From Nemertoderma westbladi (Eukaryota > Xenacoelomorpha > Nemertodermatida > Nemertodermatidae), in contig JAUCBJ010005415.1 in the NCBI GenBank assembly GCA_032718475.1, positions 1 to 48,043 of the forward strand: a DNA stretch of 48,043 bases. The letters run 5' to 3'. The notes under the pieces are model-generated. The model was not told where the DNA came from and searched no databases. It saw only the letters and a list, made by a program, of their open reading frames with translations. Positions 1 through 9,968 of this stretch are shown here, piece by piece. Positions within the stretch are counted from its first letter, which is position 1; each line of letters opens with the position of its first letter. The translations under genes were made by a program, and so were the position numbers.

Positions 1-5
1 ACTAA

Positions 6-901
6 CTATGGAGGGGGTAACGGCCCCCTCCATATCTCCGTGTCGCACGACCTGTTCTCGTCCAGGGGGTTCGATGTTCTTATTCCTGGTTTGAGTGTAT
101 TGTTGATATTGTAATGGGGGAATGTCACCCTGTCCCCCACCCCCCCCCCCCCCCCCCCCCCCCCCACCGGTATGTTTGGTACTGGGGTTGATGTTAATAT
201 TTTGGGGCCCATACACCTATCTGCAATAACTCTCCCCTCCCCTGGATATATGTTATGTCCCTGCATATTATAGTCATGCTGCTGTGCTGGTACCGATATT
301 GGCCTATCCACTTCTTGCCTGCCTACCGGTATATACGCCGCGACTTCCGGATCTAATCCCGTCATTCGCGCTACCCTATCGCCTACACTATCTCTCCCAG
401 CATGGCCTATAGTATGTGCAGTAAGGCCTACAGTATGTTCTGCAGTCTGCATGTGCCCTTCCAGACCGAAGTTTAACCTTCTCGAATAATTCAAGAAGTC
501 CTCCCCGCGACTACCTTACTCTCGATCAGCAGCTATATCCTGTCGGGAAGTTTCTCTTCGATCCCCTCTCCTGTTCTCTTCCTCGTATCAGTACGTCCTG
601 TACCCTTCTCTTAGTGTGCGGTGCGTCTCTCCGGGGCGACGGCAATCTCCCAGAGTTCGACCCCACTGACTCCCTAAATCCATCTCTACTACCGACAGCT
701 CGCTATCCGTCCTCGCTCTCCGGTTGCTCGTAGCAATGATTCTTCTATTCTCTTCACTTCCTCCCAGTTAAACTCTACTATTCTTCTTCTCTCTTCCGAC
801 TGACGTCTTCTCGCTCGCCCACTCTCGGCGCTAACATCTGATTGTACTCTGTCCGGCTGGACCCTCATGGGTATACTCATCATCCCCCTACTATTCTCCA
901 T
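6..901 (-). pseudogene. Gag-like N-terminal fragment, probably BEL/Pao, broken
   Basis: Two minus-strand open stretches lie in order, 689-901 (70 codons) and 6-494 (162 codons), separated by about 200 bases with stops and frame changes. The first is Arg/Glu-rich with a predicted charged helix. The second is low in complexity and contains a Gly run that is simply the translation of the poly-C tract at about 138-165. The charged N-terminal helix followed by a Pro/Gly-rich linker resembles the start of the intact BEL Gag at 28560, but there is no clear residue-level match. I infer a decayed Gag leader lying opposite in orientation to the BEL remains at 1788. It could also be an unrelated unknown ORF. 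Confidence 0.3.
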
Positions 902-952
902 CGTCGGGTGCCGCGGTTCACCTAACTTGCCCCGCGCATTATCCGCCGACGC

Positions 953-1097
953 TTGTGGGGCATTCTCTGCCCCCCCCCCCCTCTCTCGCCACTAATCTCT
1001 CGTGGTGGGGCGCCCATAGCCCCCCCCCCCCCCCACCCGCTGCTTCTTACTTCGCTATATCTTAATTCGCTTCTACGCCCCTATTGTGGGACATTCT

Positions 1098-1129
<32 letters not shown>

Positions 1130-1165
1130 CTCGCCACTAATCTTCCGTGGTGGGGCGCCCAGCAG
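953..1165. repeat. Two-copy ~130-bp tandem repeat with poly-C tracts
   Basis: Segments beginning at about 953 and 1084 repeat the order: TTGTGGGRCATTCTCTG, a poly-C run, TCTCGCCACTAATC, then GTGGTGGGGCGCCC. The C runs differ in length (about 13 versus about 27), and a third C run lies at 1021-1034. This looks like slippage-prone tandem duplication just outside the LTR at 1174. Confidence 0.75.
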
Positions 1166-1173
1166 GGGGGGAG

Positions 1174-1787
1174 TGTGAGCGGATTCAATTCCGCCTCATT
1201 ACCCTCATAAGTTAGGACAGTGGCGCCCTTTTCAGCAATATTGGAGATACGAGATTGGTAACAACCAATCTCGTATTACACCCAATAACGGGGATAACAC
1301 AAACCCCAAAAGCCACATAAAGGGAGGTTAGAGGTCAAACCACCTCGAGAGAGCAAGGGCTAACAGGGCGGGGAAGCACTCCCACAGAGGTGAGAGGCGT
1401 GAAGTGGGTTAACAGCCAATGAGAGTGGGGGAGAGTATCCACGGGACAAAGGCCACAGTAGTGTACTAATTATACATATATTATCCTGCTACCGGTCAGT
1501 TAATCAGTTTACTCAGTCATTCAGTTCAGTGCAGACTGGTGATGTTTTTCACCGTCACCGTCACCAATGTCATCAGTATACTATCTATTATACCGGTATC
1601 AATCAACACTTATGATTTAACTGATCCTTTATTTGCGCTATCACTATTATCATTAACAGAACCTCAAGAGACGACAACTAACTCTTATTGTTTTGTACTG
1701 CAACAGCCTCGGCCTAGCTACCAATCCCTAAGCAAACGGTGACGCGTAGTCTACTTACCCAGTTGGGATCCCACTGATCCCGTCACA
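1174..1787 (+). mobile_element. LTR of BEL/Pao family 1 (copy a)
   Basis: A 614-bp segment begins TGTGAGCGGATTC and ends CCCGTCACA. It aligns along its length with the solo LTR at 24314-24912 and, in its first 380 bp, with the inverted copy at 10695-10316. Shared blocks include the AACCAATCTCGTA motif, the AGAGGTCAAACCACCTC block and a GC-rich block with a ccaat-type motif. The flanks (GGGAG and CCTGA) do not form a target-site duplication. The sequence after it is mid-gag rather than a leader, so this copy sits at a rearranged junction. Confidence 0.8.
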
Positions 1788-2301
1788 CCTGAGGGGTATA
1801 ACATCGGGTGGCCTACAGGATAACCCTGTTAGCATAAAAACGTTTGCGAACAAGGTCAAGAAGGAGTTAATCGTGCTAAAGACACTAGACGCGCCATACG
1901 AACTCAATGCATCTAATAATATCACCACGATAGCGCAGGCACTGCCGATCTGGCTGCGCAATAAATGGAGAAAGATCGCCTTCTCCACCCGGGTGAAGAA
2001 GGGTGCGGAACCGGGCCTAGAGGAAATGTCGAACTTCCTCAACTACGAAGCTGAGTTGATCACGGACCCAGTCTATAGTGATGATAGTCCGGGGAAGGGG
2101 CCAAAGACCGAATATAACAGGCCAAAACCAGAACACAACACGGCAAACTCATTGCCAAAGCTTAGACAATCGCTGCCATACGGGGCGACGCAGGGGACTG
2201 CTAGTCCACATGTAGCAGTGGTCACAAAGCTGATCAATGCAAAGAAACACCAATTAAGTTCGGTCAAGGCAAAGGGCAGACAATGGCGACAAGCACTGTA
2301 G
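1788..2301 (+). pseudogene. BEL/Pao Gag, middle part, 5'-truncated
   Basis: The plus frame is open from the first base after the LTR (about 1789) to 2301. There is no ATG at the 5' end, so this is the interior of a longer protein. It reads like the Pao retro-Gag region: an alanine/leucine helix, LPIWLRNKW near 1950-1980, then the YEAEL...DPVYS block typical of BEL elements. The N-terminal half of Gag is missing. It is followed in another frame by the protease at 2283, and the pol of the same copy resumes at 6971 beyond the nested gypsy insertion. Confidence 0.7.
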
Positions 2302-2565
2302 GGGCGAAGAAAAGAGGAACGGTACTACTCCGGGTAGTACCAGTGAGTGTGATCGGAGAAGGCAGTCGATCAGTAACCACGCTGATGCTGGTCGACAGTG
2401 GAGCAGCCTTCACATTGGTGGAGAATTGGGTGGCCGAAGAGATAGGACTAAAGACGAGGCCAAGTAGGATGGCGGTAACAACCATCTCCAGCAAAGATGA
2501 GGCCCTGGAGATGAGGACAGGATGGTGCGAGATAGCAGCGATAGCACCGGGATGCGATTATGGGG
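2283..2565 (+). pseudogene. BEL/Pao retropepsin, cut by gypsy insertion
   Basis: An ORF of about 95 codons contains LVDSGAAFTLV, the retropepsin active-site motif (D-S-G-A), about 35 residues in. It then has hydrophobic strands as in BEL proteases. The zinc knuckles normally found between Gag and protease are not visible, so some sequence has been lost. Coding stops at 2565 where the Ty3/gypsy LTR begins. The duplicated GGGG at 2562-2565 and 6971-6974 marks the insertion site. Confidence 0.7.
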
Positions 2566-2740
2566 TGTGGCGTACAGGGGTGTAGGATATGGAGTTGGGT
2601 TGTTGACACGGTTGCCTAGCAACACTCTAGGATTCGGGTTGTAGGCTATGTACCGGTACCTCTTCAGTACAGACTTACTGACTTGTGCAACTCTTAACAA
2701 ATCTTATTATTATAACTTCACAATTTAGCCTGACGCTAAA
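2566..2740 (+). mobile_element. 5' LTR of CsRn1-type Ty3/gypsy element
   Basis: A 175-bp LTR runs from TGTGGCGTACAGG to CCTGACGCTAAA. It matches 6755-6970 with a few substitutions, but lacks a 41-base segment present in the 3' copy between GCAACTC and AACAAATC. It is flanked on the left by GGGG, which is repeated after the 3' LTR. Confidence 0.92.
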
Positions 2741-2760
2741 CTGGTGACCCGGCATGGTGA
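2741..2760 (+). other. Primer-binding site, tRNA-Trp-like
   Basis: Immediately after the 5' LTR the sequence is C followed by TGGTGACCC, then a GGCATGGTGA block. The complement of the 3' end of tRNA-Trp begins TGGTGACCCCG, so the first nine bases match well and the remainder only loosely. Use of tRNA-Trp is a known trait of the CsRn1 clade. Confidence 0.6.
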
Positions 2761-2833
2761 ACTCGCTAATCCAAACAGTTGCGGAATAATCCCCATGTTC
2801 AGCTATTAGCCTATTACAATATTAACTACCGGT

Positions 2834-3625
2834 ATGCCTCTCGCTGCTGAGGATATTGCGGCCCTCGCCACGGCCCTCCAAGGCCTCCTTCCTGCTGCTT
2901 CCGGCTCCGACACAACCGGAACCTCAGTAAACGCCGTCGGAGTCAAACTCCCCACGTTCTGGACCGAGAACCCGGAGATCTGGTTCTCCCAAGTCGAGGC
3001 TCAGTTCGCCACGCGCAACATAACTGTAGACTCAACCAAGTTTCACCACGTGGTTGCTGCGTTGGATAACACTACAGCCAAAGAAGTTGGACCAATACTT
3101 CTCGATCCGCCGGCGGGAGACAATAAGTATAGAATGCTGAAGCGCGCCCTCATCGCCGCTTTTGGTAAAACCCAGGCTCAGAGAGACAACGAACTTTTGT
3201 CCCTTTCTGGACTCGGTGACCGCCGACCTACCGGTCTCCTCCGCCACATGAGATCCCTCAACGCGGACCCAGAGACACTCTTCCGGGCGTTGTTCCTCGC
3301 CCAGCTGCCGACGGATGTCCGGCGCGTTCTGGCCGGTTCGAGCTCCACCGACCTCGACGAACTCGCTACGGACGCCGACCGGATTATGGAGGCGACCCGA
3401 GGAGAACCCGTCGGAGTCGGTATCGCCGGGGTACAACGGAACGCCGTCTCCGCCTCCGGGCCTACACAGCCTCCCGGGTCCTCCTTTACGACTCTCTGCT
3501 TCTTCCACAAGAAGTTCGGGAATGCCGCGCGGAACTGCGGTTACAGAGGCTGTCGACTGAGCCACCTCATTCCCACCACACCGGCCTCATCTCCTCGTTC
3601 GGGAAACGCCGGGGCCGGTCGCTAA
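2834..3625 (+). CDS. gag: Gag of Ty3/gypsy (CsRn1-like) retrotransposon
   Basis: This is an intact 263-residue capsid/nucleocapsid protein, which packages element RNA into cytoplasmic particles. The KLPTFW...WFSQVEAQF block at about residues 38-56 is typical of gypsy Gag in this group. It is followed by an all-helical capsid-like domain to about residue 190. Near the C terminus Cys-X2-His-X9-Cys-X4-Cys (about residues 223-240) replaces the usual CCHC knuckle, matching the atypical CHCC Gag motif reported for CsRn1 elements. The ATG at 2834 lies 93 bases after the LTR. The pol ATG lies 35 bases after the gag stop in the -1 frame, and that frame is open across the stop, so frameshifting or re-initiation are both possible. 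Codons are strongly C-ending, unlike the AT-rich host genes. Confidence 0.9.
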   Translation: MPLAAEDIAALATALQGLLPAASGSDTTGTSVNAVGVKLPTFWTENPEIWFSQVEAQFATRNITVDSTKFHHVVAALDNTTAKEVGPILLDPPAGDNKYRMLKRALIAAFGKTQAQRDNELLSLSGLGDRRPTGLLRHMRSLNADPETLFRALFLAQLPTDVRRVLAGSSSTDLDELATDADRIMEATRGEPVGVGIAGVQRNAVSASGPTQPPGSSFTTLCFFHKKFGNAARNCGYRGCRLSHLIPTTPASSPRSGNAGAGR

Positions 3626-3660
3626 ACATATCCGCGGCCGGCCAAAACGGGAAGACAACA

Positions 3661-6600
3661 ATGACTGTGTGGGACCGTCGCACCGGCCAGACCTACCTGG
3701 TCGACTGCGGAGCCGAAGTCTCGGTTTCGCCCGCATCCGCTGCCGACAAACGGTCCCGCACCCCAACTGCCCCGTTGGTCGCCGCCAACGGCAGTCCGAT
3801 TGCCACTTGGGGCAAAAGGGCGATCTGCCTCCACCTCGGCAACGGGCGGGTCTTCACGCAGGAATTCTACGTGGCGAACGTCTCTTCCCCAATCCTCGGC
3901 GCCGACTTCTTCTTCTCCAACCGGTTGGCCATCGACCTTGCAGGGAGACGCCTCATCGATATGTCGAACCCTACAGCGATCCCGACCAAGATCGCCTGCT
4001 ATTCGACCGCTATCGCCGGCATCCGCATCCCTACTACAGGTCCCTGCGAGCGACTCATTGACGAGTTCCCGGAGCTCCTCATCCCTCGGTTCGAGCCGAC
4101 TGCGTTGAATAAACATGGTGTAGAGCACCACATTGTTACGGAGGGACCTCCTCTACACGCTCGCGCCCGCCGACTCGACGCCGAGAAACTCGCGGTGGCC
4201 AAGGCCGAGTTCGCCAAGATGGAGGAACTCGGCATAATCCGGCGTTCCAACTCGCCGTGGGCCTCCCCGCTCCACATCGCCCCCAAACCCGGTGGCGGTT
4301 GGCGGCCCTGTGGGGACTACCGCCGTCTCAACGACGCCACCGTCGACGACCGGTACCCCCTACCACACATCCAAGACTTCAACGGTCACCTGGATGGAAT
4401 GTCGGTCTTCTCTAAGATCGACCTGGTACGGGGATACCACCAGATCCCCATGGCGACCAAAGATACACCAAAGACGGCGATCATCACTCCCTTCGGCCTT
4501 TGGGAGTTCCTCCGAATGCCGTTCGGACTAAAGAACGCCGCCCAGGCGTTCCAGCGGCTAATGGACGGCATTCTACGCGGCATTCCGTTCGCGTTCGTCT
4601 ACCTCGACGACATCCTGGTAGCGAGTCGCTCCGTCGCCGAACACATCGACCACCTCCGCCAAGTCTTCCGACTCCTTTCGGACAACGGGATGGTTTTGAA
4701 CCGCACCAAGTGCGTCTTCGGTGTCCCGGAACTGACATTCCTCGGTCACAAAGTTACATCCTCGGGAATCCTTCCTCTCGAAGACCGAGTCGACGCGATC
4801 CGCGACTATCCGACCCCGGACTCCAAACTCAGCCTCCAACGCTTCCTCGGCATGGTAAACTACTACCACCGCTTCATGCCAAGGTTGGCCGACAAACTCT
4901 GCCCGTTGTACGAGGCCACCAAGTCGAAGAGTCAGACGATTCAGTGGACTCCCGAATGCCAGACGGCGTTCGAGTCTGCCAAGTCCTCCCTCGCCGCTGC
5001 AACCCTCCTCCACCATCCCAACTCGACCGCCACCACGAGTGTCACTGTCGACGCTTCTGATAAGGCTGTTGGCGCTAAACTCGAACAGCTACATGGCGAG
5101 GTGTGGTGCCCTGTCGCATTTTTCTCGCGAAAACTCTCGACTGCCGAAGCGAAATATTCTGCATTCGATCGCGAGTTACTAGCGGCAAACCTCGCCATTA
5201 AACACTTTCGACACTACGTTGAAGGTCGAACCTTTACGGTTTATACCGACCATAAACCGCTGACCTTTGCGTTGACCAGCGCCGCGGAACGTTCTCCCCG
5301 CCAAACTCGCCATATGTCGTTTATTGCCGAGTTTACGACGGATATTCGGCACGTCAGCGGCAAAGATAACGTCGTCGCCGATGCCCTGTCCCGCGCCCCG
5401 GTAGCCGCCATCCTCTCACCGACCATCGACTTCCGGCAACTCGCCACGGCACAGCAAACATCTGCTGAAGTCAACACCTACCGGACCGCCATTACCAGCC
5501 TCGTCATCGAAGACGTCCCATTCGGTGACTTCACCATCCTGTGCGACGTCTCCACGGGCCGAACCCGACCCATAATCCCCAAGGAGTGGACTCGACGCGT
5601 CTTCGACGCAATCCACGGACTCGGCCATTCCGGGAACCGCCCAACCCAACGCGCCATCTTGTCCCGTTTCGTCTGGCACGGACTGAAACGTGACGTCAGA
5701 CGATGGTGCCAGGAGTGCCACGCGTGTCAGGCCTCTAAGATTCACCGACACGTCCACGCCCCACTCACTCGACGACAGCCTCCCGACCACCGATTCGACA
5801 GCCTACATGTCGACATCGTCGGCCCTCTACCCGTGTCCGAAGGTATGACATATATGTTTACCGTAATCGACAGGTTTAGCCGTTGGCCCGAAGTTATTCC
5901 AATGGCGGACTCAACCACCGAGACATGCGCTCGAGCCCTCCTCCGACATTGGATATCCCGTTTCGGTATCCCCAGTCACGTTACTTCCGACAGAGGCGCC
6001 CAGTTCACCTCCCACCTTTGGGCCGATCTCCACCGCCTCCTCGGTATATCGGCATCCAACACAACGGCCTACCATCCACAGGCCAACGGGATGGTTGAGC
6101 GCCTCCATCGGCAGCTGAAGGCCTCCCTCATGGCGCGTCTCGTCGGCCCCAACTGGATGGACGAACTCCCCATGGTCCTCCTCAACATCCGGACCGCGTG
6201 GCGCGAGGACTCCGGCTGCTCCCCCGCCGACCTCGTCTACGGGACCAGCCTCCACATCCCCGGCGAGTTCGTCGCTCCAGTGCCGCGATCGGAGCCTCCA
6301 TCCTCGGACTTCCTCCTCCAACTCCAGGACTCTATGCGCGCCGTTGCTCCGCCGATTCCGGAGTTCCACGGCCGTCGTACGACTTCCGTTCCGGACAACC
6401 TCGGCTCGACCGGATACGTTTACGTCCGGCGCGACGCCCACCGCAGACCACTACAGCGCCCGTACTCTGGCCCTTACAGAGTCCTACAAAAATCAGAGAA
6501 ATACTTCGTTCTCGACGTCACCGGCCGCCGAGAGACCGTGTCCGTCGACCGTCTCAAGGTGGCCTACGGTTGCGGCGTCCAACCAGCCCAACCTCCTCCC

Positions 6601-6714
6601 GAAACTCAACCCACTCCTACAGTACAAACTCATTCATCTCCGCCAGTTACACCGCCTGCGCCACTAATAACCACAAGATCTGGTCGCATCATAAATCCCC
6701 CCAGATACTTATAG
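3661..6714 (+). CDS. pol: Pol polyprotein of Ty3/gypsy (CsRn1-like) retrotransposon
   Basis: An uninterrupted 1017-residue polyprotein for reverse transcription and integration. Protease comes first: YLVDCGAEVSV at about residues 12-22 and ILGADFF near 80. RT follows, with WRPCGDYRRLN near 218, FSKIDL...YHQIP near 248, and the YLDD catalytic box at about 316. RNase H follows with VDAS near 463 and YTDHKPL near 530. Integrase has an HHCC zinc site (H..H..CQECHAC near 658-688), a D-D-E core at HVDIVGP (about 717), SDRGAQF (about 777) and the HPQANGMVER glutamate (about 815), and a C-terminal basic domain. All catalytic positions are present except that the protease triad is D-C-G rather than D-T/S-G. 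The lack of stops suggests a young, possibly competent copy. Confidence 0.95.
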   Translation: MTVWDRRTGQTYLVDCGAEVSVSPASAADKRSRTPTAPLVAANGSPIATWGKRAICLHLGNGRVFTQEFYVANVSSPILGADFFFSNRLAIDLAGRRLIDMSNPTAIPTKIACYSTAIAGIRIPTTGPCERLIDEFPELLIPRFEPTALNKHGVEHHIVTEGPPLHARARRLDAEKLAVAKAEFAKMEELGIIRRSNSPWASPLHIAPKPGGGWRPCGDYRRLNDATVDDRYPLPHIQDFNGHLDGMSVFSKIDLVRGYHQIPMATKDTPKTAIITPFGLWEFLRMPFGLKNAAQAFQRLMDGILRGIPFAFVYLDDILVASRSVAEHIDHLRQVFRLLSDNGMVLNRTKCVFGVPELTFLGHKVTSSGILPLEDRVDAIRDYPTPDSKLSLQRFLGMVNYYHRFMPRLADKLCPLYEATKSKSQTIQWTPECQTAFESAKSSLAAATLLHHPNSTATTSVTVDASDKAVGAKLEQLHGEVWCPVAFFSRKLSTAEAKYSAFDRELLAANLAIKHFRHYVEGRTFTVYTDHKPLTFALTSAAERSPRQTRHMSFIAEFTTDIRHVSGKDNVVADALSRAPVAAILSPTIDFRQLATAQQTSAEVNTYRTAITSLVIEDVPFGDFTILCDVSTGRTRPIIPKEWTRRVFDAIHGLGHSGNRPTQRAILSRFVWHGLKRDVRRWCQECHACQASKIHRHVHAPLTRRQPPDHRFDSLHVDIVGPLPVSEGMTYMFTVIDRFSRWPEVIPMADSTTETCARALLRHWISRFGIPSHVTSDRGAQFTSHLWADLHRLLGISASNTTAYHPQANGMVERLHRQLKASLMARLVGPNWMDELPMVLLNIRTAWREDSGCSPADLVYGTSLHIPGEFVAPVPRSEPPSSDFLLQLQDSMRAVAPPIPEFHGRRTTSVPDNLGSTGYVYVRRDAHRRPLQRPYSGPYRVLQKSEKYFVLDVTGRRETVSVDRLKVAYGCGVQPAQPPPETQPTPTVQTHSSPPVTPPAPLITTRSGRIINPPRYL

Positions 6715-6740
6715 GTTACCTTCTCGTTTCATTTCCTTAC

Positions 6741-6754
6741 ACTGGGGGGAGCAT
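6741..6754 (+). other. Polypurine tract of gypsy element
   Basis: The run ACTGGGGGGAGCAT lies directly before the 3' LTR. It is in the expected place and has the expected composition for priming plus-strand synthesis. Confidence 0.7.
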
Positions 6755-6970
6755 TGTGGCGTACAGGGGTGTGGGATATGGAGTTAGGTTGTTGACACGG
6801 TTGCCTAGCAACGATCTAGGATTCTGGTTGTAGGCTATGTACCGGTACCTCTTCAGTACAGACTTACTGACTTGTGCAACTCGTCATCCTACAATATATT
6901 AATTACCATACTGCCGTATACAGATAACAAATCTTATTATTATAACTTCATAATTTAGCCTGACGCTAAA
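6755..6970 (+). mobile_element. 3' LTR of CsRn1-type Ty3/gypsy element
   Basis: A 216-bp LTR starts TGTGGCGTACAGG and ends TGACGCTAAA, followed by GGGG, the right target-site duplication. It carries 41 extra bases relative to the 5' LTR plus a handful of point differences. The copy is therefore either not brand-new or is recombinant. Confidence 0.92.
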
Positions 6971-7980
6971 GGGGCGAAAGAATGCAAATGGTCTTCGGCG
7001 AAGACAGACAGCGTGACCCGATGGCAATTCTCACACCATTCGGGTGGACGCTAAGCGGCCCAATTAAAACCAAGATTCCGTTTAGGATGTCGGAGACATC
7101 AGGGTGCATGTTTGCGGGAACTATGAGGAAGATCGAAGATGAAGGAGCGGAGGAGCAGCTTAGGAGACTGCTGAGACAGGACTTTGGGGGACTAAAGGAC
7201 ACCGGGGTCGGAACCTCGGTAGAGGATAAGCAAGCGATACAAAGTGTGAAGGAGTCGATGAGATGCGACGAGGGGCAGTACACCATAGGCATGGTGTGGA
7301 AACAACCAAAATTACCGCTACCGGAGAACAAGGGAATGGTACTCACGAGGCTTCGTAAACTGAAGCAAATGCTGAAACAGAGCCCCAAGAAGGATGAGTA
7401 CATCCATAAGACGATAAGGAAGTATGTTGAGAAAGGATGGGCCATGGAGTTGCCGGTCGACGAACCGAACACGGACAGGACCTACTACCTGCCACTTCAT
7501 GTGGCTTTAGATCCAAAGAAAGGTAAATTGCAGATGGTAGTCGACGCATCGGCTAAAACCAATGGCAAGTGCCTAAACGACTATCTGCTGGAGGGCCCCA
7601 AAATCTATAACTCGGGAATCGAGGTCCTACTGAGATTTAGAAACGGGAGACACACCTTCACCTGCGACATTGAAGGCATGTTCAACCAAGTCCGTGTGAC
7701 GGAGGAGGATAGCGACAGCCAGCGCTTCCTATGGTACAACGGCGACGAGGAACCGTCGACAATAGCGATGTACAAGATGGTGGTGCAGAACATGGGGGCC
7801 AAGTCGTCCGCATTTATGACGACTGTGGCTGTAAGAGATACAGTAGAGGGGAAAGAAGGGAAGTATAGCGCCAAAGCGGTCGATATGATTCGACGCGGCT
7901 TCTATGTAGACGACGGAATGGAGTCTGGAAACACGGTTAAAGAACTACTGGATACAGGGTGCGAGGTTCGTGAATCCTGA
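6971..7980 (+). pseudogene. BEL/Pao protease end and reverse transcriptase, truncated
   Basis: The BEL element resumes after the gypsy insertion. The frame starts near 6972 and the first usable ATG is 6982. LTPFGWTLSGP near residue 15 is the conserved block joining protease to RT in BEL elements. RT follows with LPLHVALDP (about 170), VVDASAKT (about 190), TCDIEGMFNQV (about 235) and the catalytic YVDDGM (about 315). The frame ends at 7980, and the next coding piece (from about 8020) is already integrase, so the RT thumb, RNase H and integrase zinc domain are deleted. The gap between protease (2565) and here also lacks the usual protease C-terminal part. Confidence 0.85.
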
Positions 7981-8050
7981 AGGGATCCGGGTTTAACCTG
8001 ACCAAGTTCCAATCAAGCTCAGAGGAGTATATGAAAGCCATAGAGGACAG

Positions 8051-8971
8051 ATGGCCAGAGTGCACTGCGGCGTAGATATGTTTGGCCCGATAAAGATCAA
8101 GGTGATGCAACACACAGAGAAACGCTACGGCATTATCTTCGTATGTAACAACACGAGGGCGGTAGGAATAGAACTTGCCCAAGACGCTACAGCATCGGCA
8201 TTCATCAATGCCCTAGAGAGATTCAGAGATCACAAAGGTGGGACGATCGCAGTGATCTATTCCGACAATGGAACCAACTTTGTGGGGGCGGAGAACGAGC
8301 TGGCGGAGGCCTTGGACATCCTGGAAGGAGAGGAAGTCAGGGCAGCCATGAGGAAACGACAGGTGAAGTGGGAAAGGAGGACGCCGTATGCTCCGCATAC
8401 TTTAGGATGCGTCGAGAGACTCGTGGGTAGTTCCAAGCGTCTAATGACAAATTTGATGAACACCCACATGGTGACAGAAGATATACTAAGGATGGTGCTA
8501 GCTAAGTGTGAGGATATCATCAATAGCAGACCACTATATCCAGAAAATGACGACCCAGAATCACTAGATGTGCTAACACCCAGCCATTTTCGGATGGAAA
8601 GGCCAGCGACCATCGACATGCGGGGTGTAGACCCAGATGACATACACTCACGACAGAGTTGGAAAGTCGCCAAGGCGATAAGCGCAGAGTACTGGAGGAG
8701 GTGGGTCGAGGAATACCTACCCACATTACATAGGAGGAGCAAGTGGAGAAATACCACTAGAGAGTTAAAGAAAGGTGATTTGGTGATCATCACGGACGAC
8801 GCAATCATCAACAGTCAGTGGAGGCTAGCAAGAGTAGTAGACACTTACTCTGACGAGGACGGAAGGGTCCAATTGGTGGAAGTGCGGATAGGGGGTAAGA
8901 TAGGAGCAAAAGATAGGAAGACCTACTGGAGGGCTGTAGATAAATGTTGCCTGCTAGAAGGGGCACCATAG
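8051..8971 (+). pseudogene. BEL/Pao integrase core and C-terminal domain
   Basis: A 306-codon open stretch, with the frame open upstream to about 8020. The catalytic triad is visible: the D of GVDMFGP (about residue 9), the D of YSDNGTNF (about 72) and the E of GCVERL (about 127). These are followed by the BEL-specific region (LTPSHF near 178) and the C-terminal RW..V.EYLP...W motif with a strand-rich end. It belongs to the same copy as the RT at 6971-7980 and is fused to it by an internal deletion. There is no matching LTR directly downstream. Confidence 0.85.
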
Positions 8972-9099
8972 AGTTTAGTCGTCCAAGTGTTGGACTGAGG
9001 GGGGTGGGATTGAGGGCGAGACGCCCTTCCCGCAAAAAATATAAATAATAATAAAAATAATAAATAATAGAAAGAAAGTAAGAGAAAGGAAAGCAATAG

Positions 9100-9480
9100 T
9101 ACATAGTACGTAGTAGTAAGTAAATAGGCAGATAGAAGTTAGTAAGAGTTAGTAGTAAGAGGGTACGTGTAGTACCGTTAGTAAGAGTTAGTAAGAGTTT
9201 GTAGTAAGAGGGTACGTGTAGTACCGTTAGTAAGAGTTAGTAGTAAGAGGGTACGTAGTACCGTTAGTAAGAGTTAGTAGTAAGAGGGTACGTAGTACCG
9301 TTAGAGGAGTTAGTTAGAGAGTAAGAGGGTACGTAGTACCGTTAGAGTTAGTTAGAGAGTAAGAGGGTATGTAGTACCGTTGGTGGAGTTAGTTAGTAGT
9401 AAGAGGGTACGTAGTACCGTTAGAGGAGTTAGTTAGAGAGTAAGAAGGTACGTAGTACCGTTAGTTAGAGAGTTAATAAG
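9100..9480. repeat. Minisatellite with GGTACGTAGTACC palindrome
   Basis: About eight units of 37-47 bp, consensus AGTAGTAAGAGGGTACGTAG then TACCGTTAG plus a variable AGAGTTAG spacer. Palindrome cores lie near 9166, 9213, 9250, 9287, 9330, 9369, 9408 and 9449. The array follows the purine-rich end of the BEL element (8990-9015) and may be part of its 3' region or LTR. Confidence 0.85.
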
Positions 9481-9968
9481 AGTTAGGGAATTAGTAGAGT
9501 TAGAGAGTTAGAAGGGTTAGTAGTAAGAAGTGAGAGGGGGGCACGTGGGTACAGCAGGACAGACTGTGTAGGCCGCACGGGACATACTACTGTACTGCAC
9601 AGCCCGTAGAGTAGGTCAGAATGTTTGATACAGGGCCAGGAGGTTACCTGGTGCAGACTAGCATAGTAAGGAATAGCTAGTCTATCCTGTATACAAACCA
9701 TAGGGGTTATTTAAAATAAATAGTCCATCATAAGTATTGATAGAACAGTAATAGAATTAAAAATCAGATTCGACAAATTATAGCAACAGTAGGCAAAATA
9801 TTCTAGAACATAATAAAAGTAACTGACAGATTTAGGGAATTTAGGGAAATTTTGTACTTTAAGGGGTAAATAGGCAAATTCAGCAATAAAACCTAGCGTT
9901 CTGAGGGAGATAGGCCATTATCGGACCACACAGACCATCCTAACTACATCACTCACCTATACTGAGCC
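9481..9968. other. Non-coding interval after minisatellite
   Basis: Short purine-rich repeats (GTTAGAGAGTTAG) fade out by about 9540. The remainder is AT-rich with stops in all frames. I see no gene or clear repeat; the region may be the degraded 3' end of the BEL copy. Confidence 0.5.

Noticed and set aside
3999-6441. Several long antisense ORFs opposite gypsy pol
   Set aside because: They mirror the high GC3 of the sense gene, have no recognisable domains and lie wholly within it.
9100-9480. CRISPR-like array
   Set aside because: Units are contiguous with no unique spacers, in a eukaryotic repeat-rich setting.
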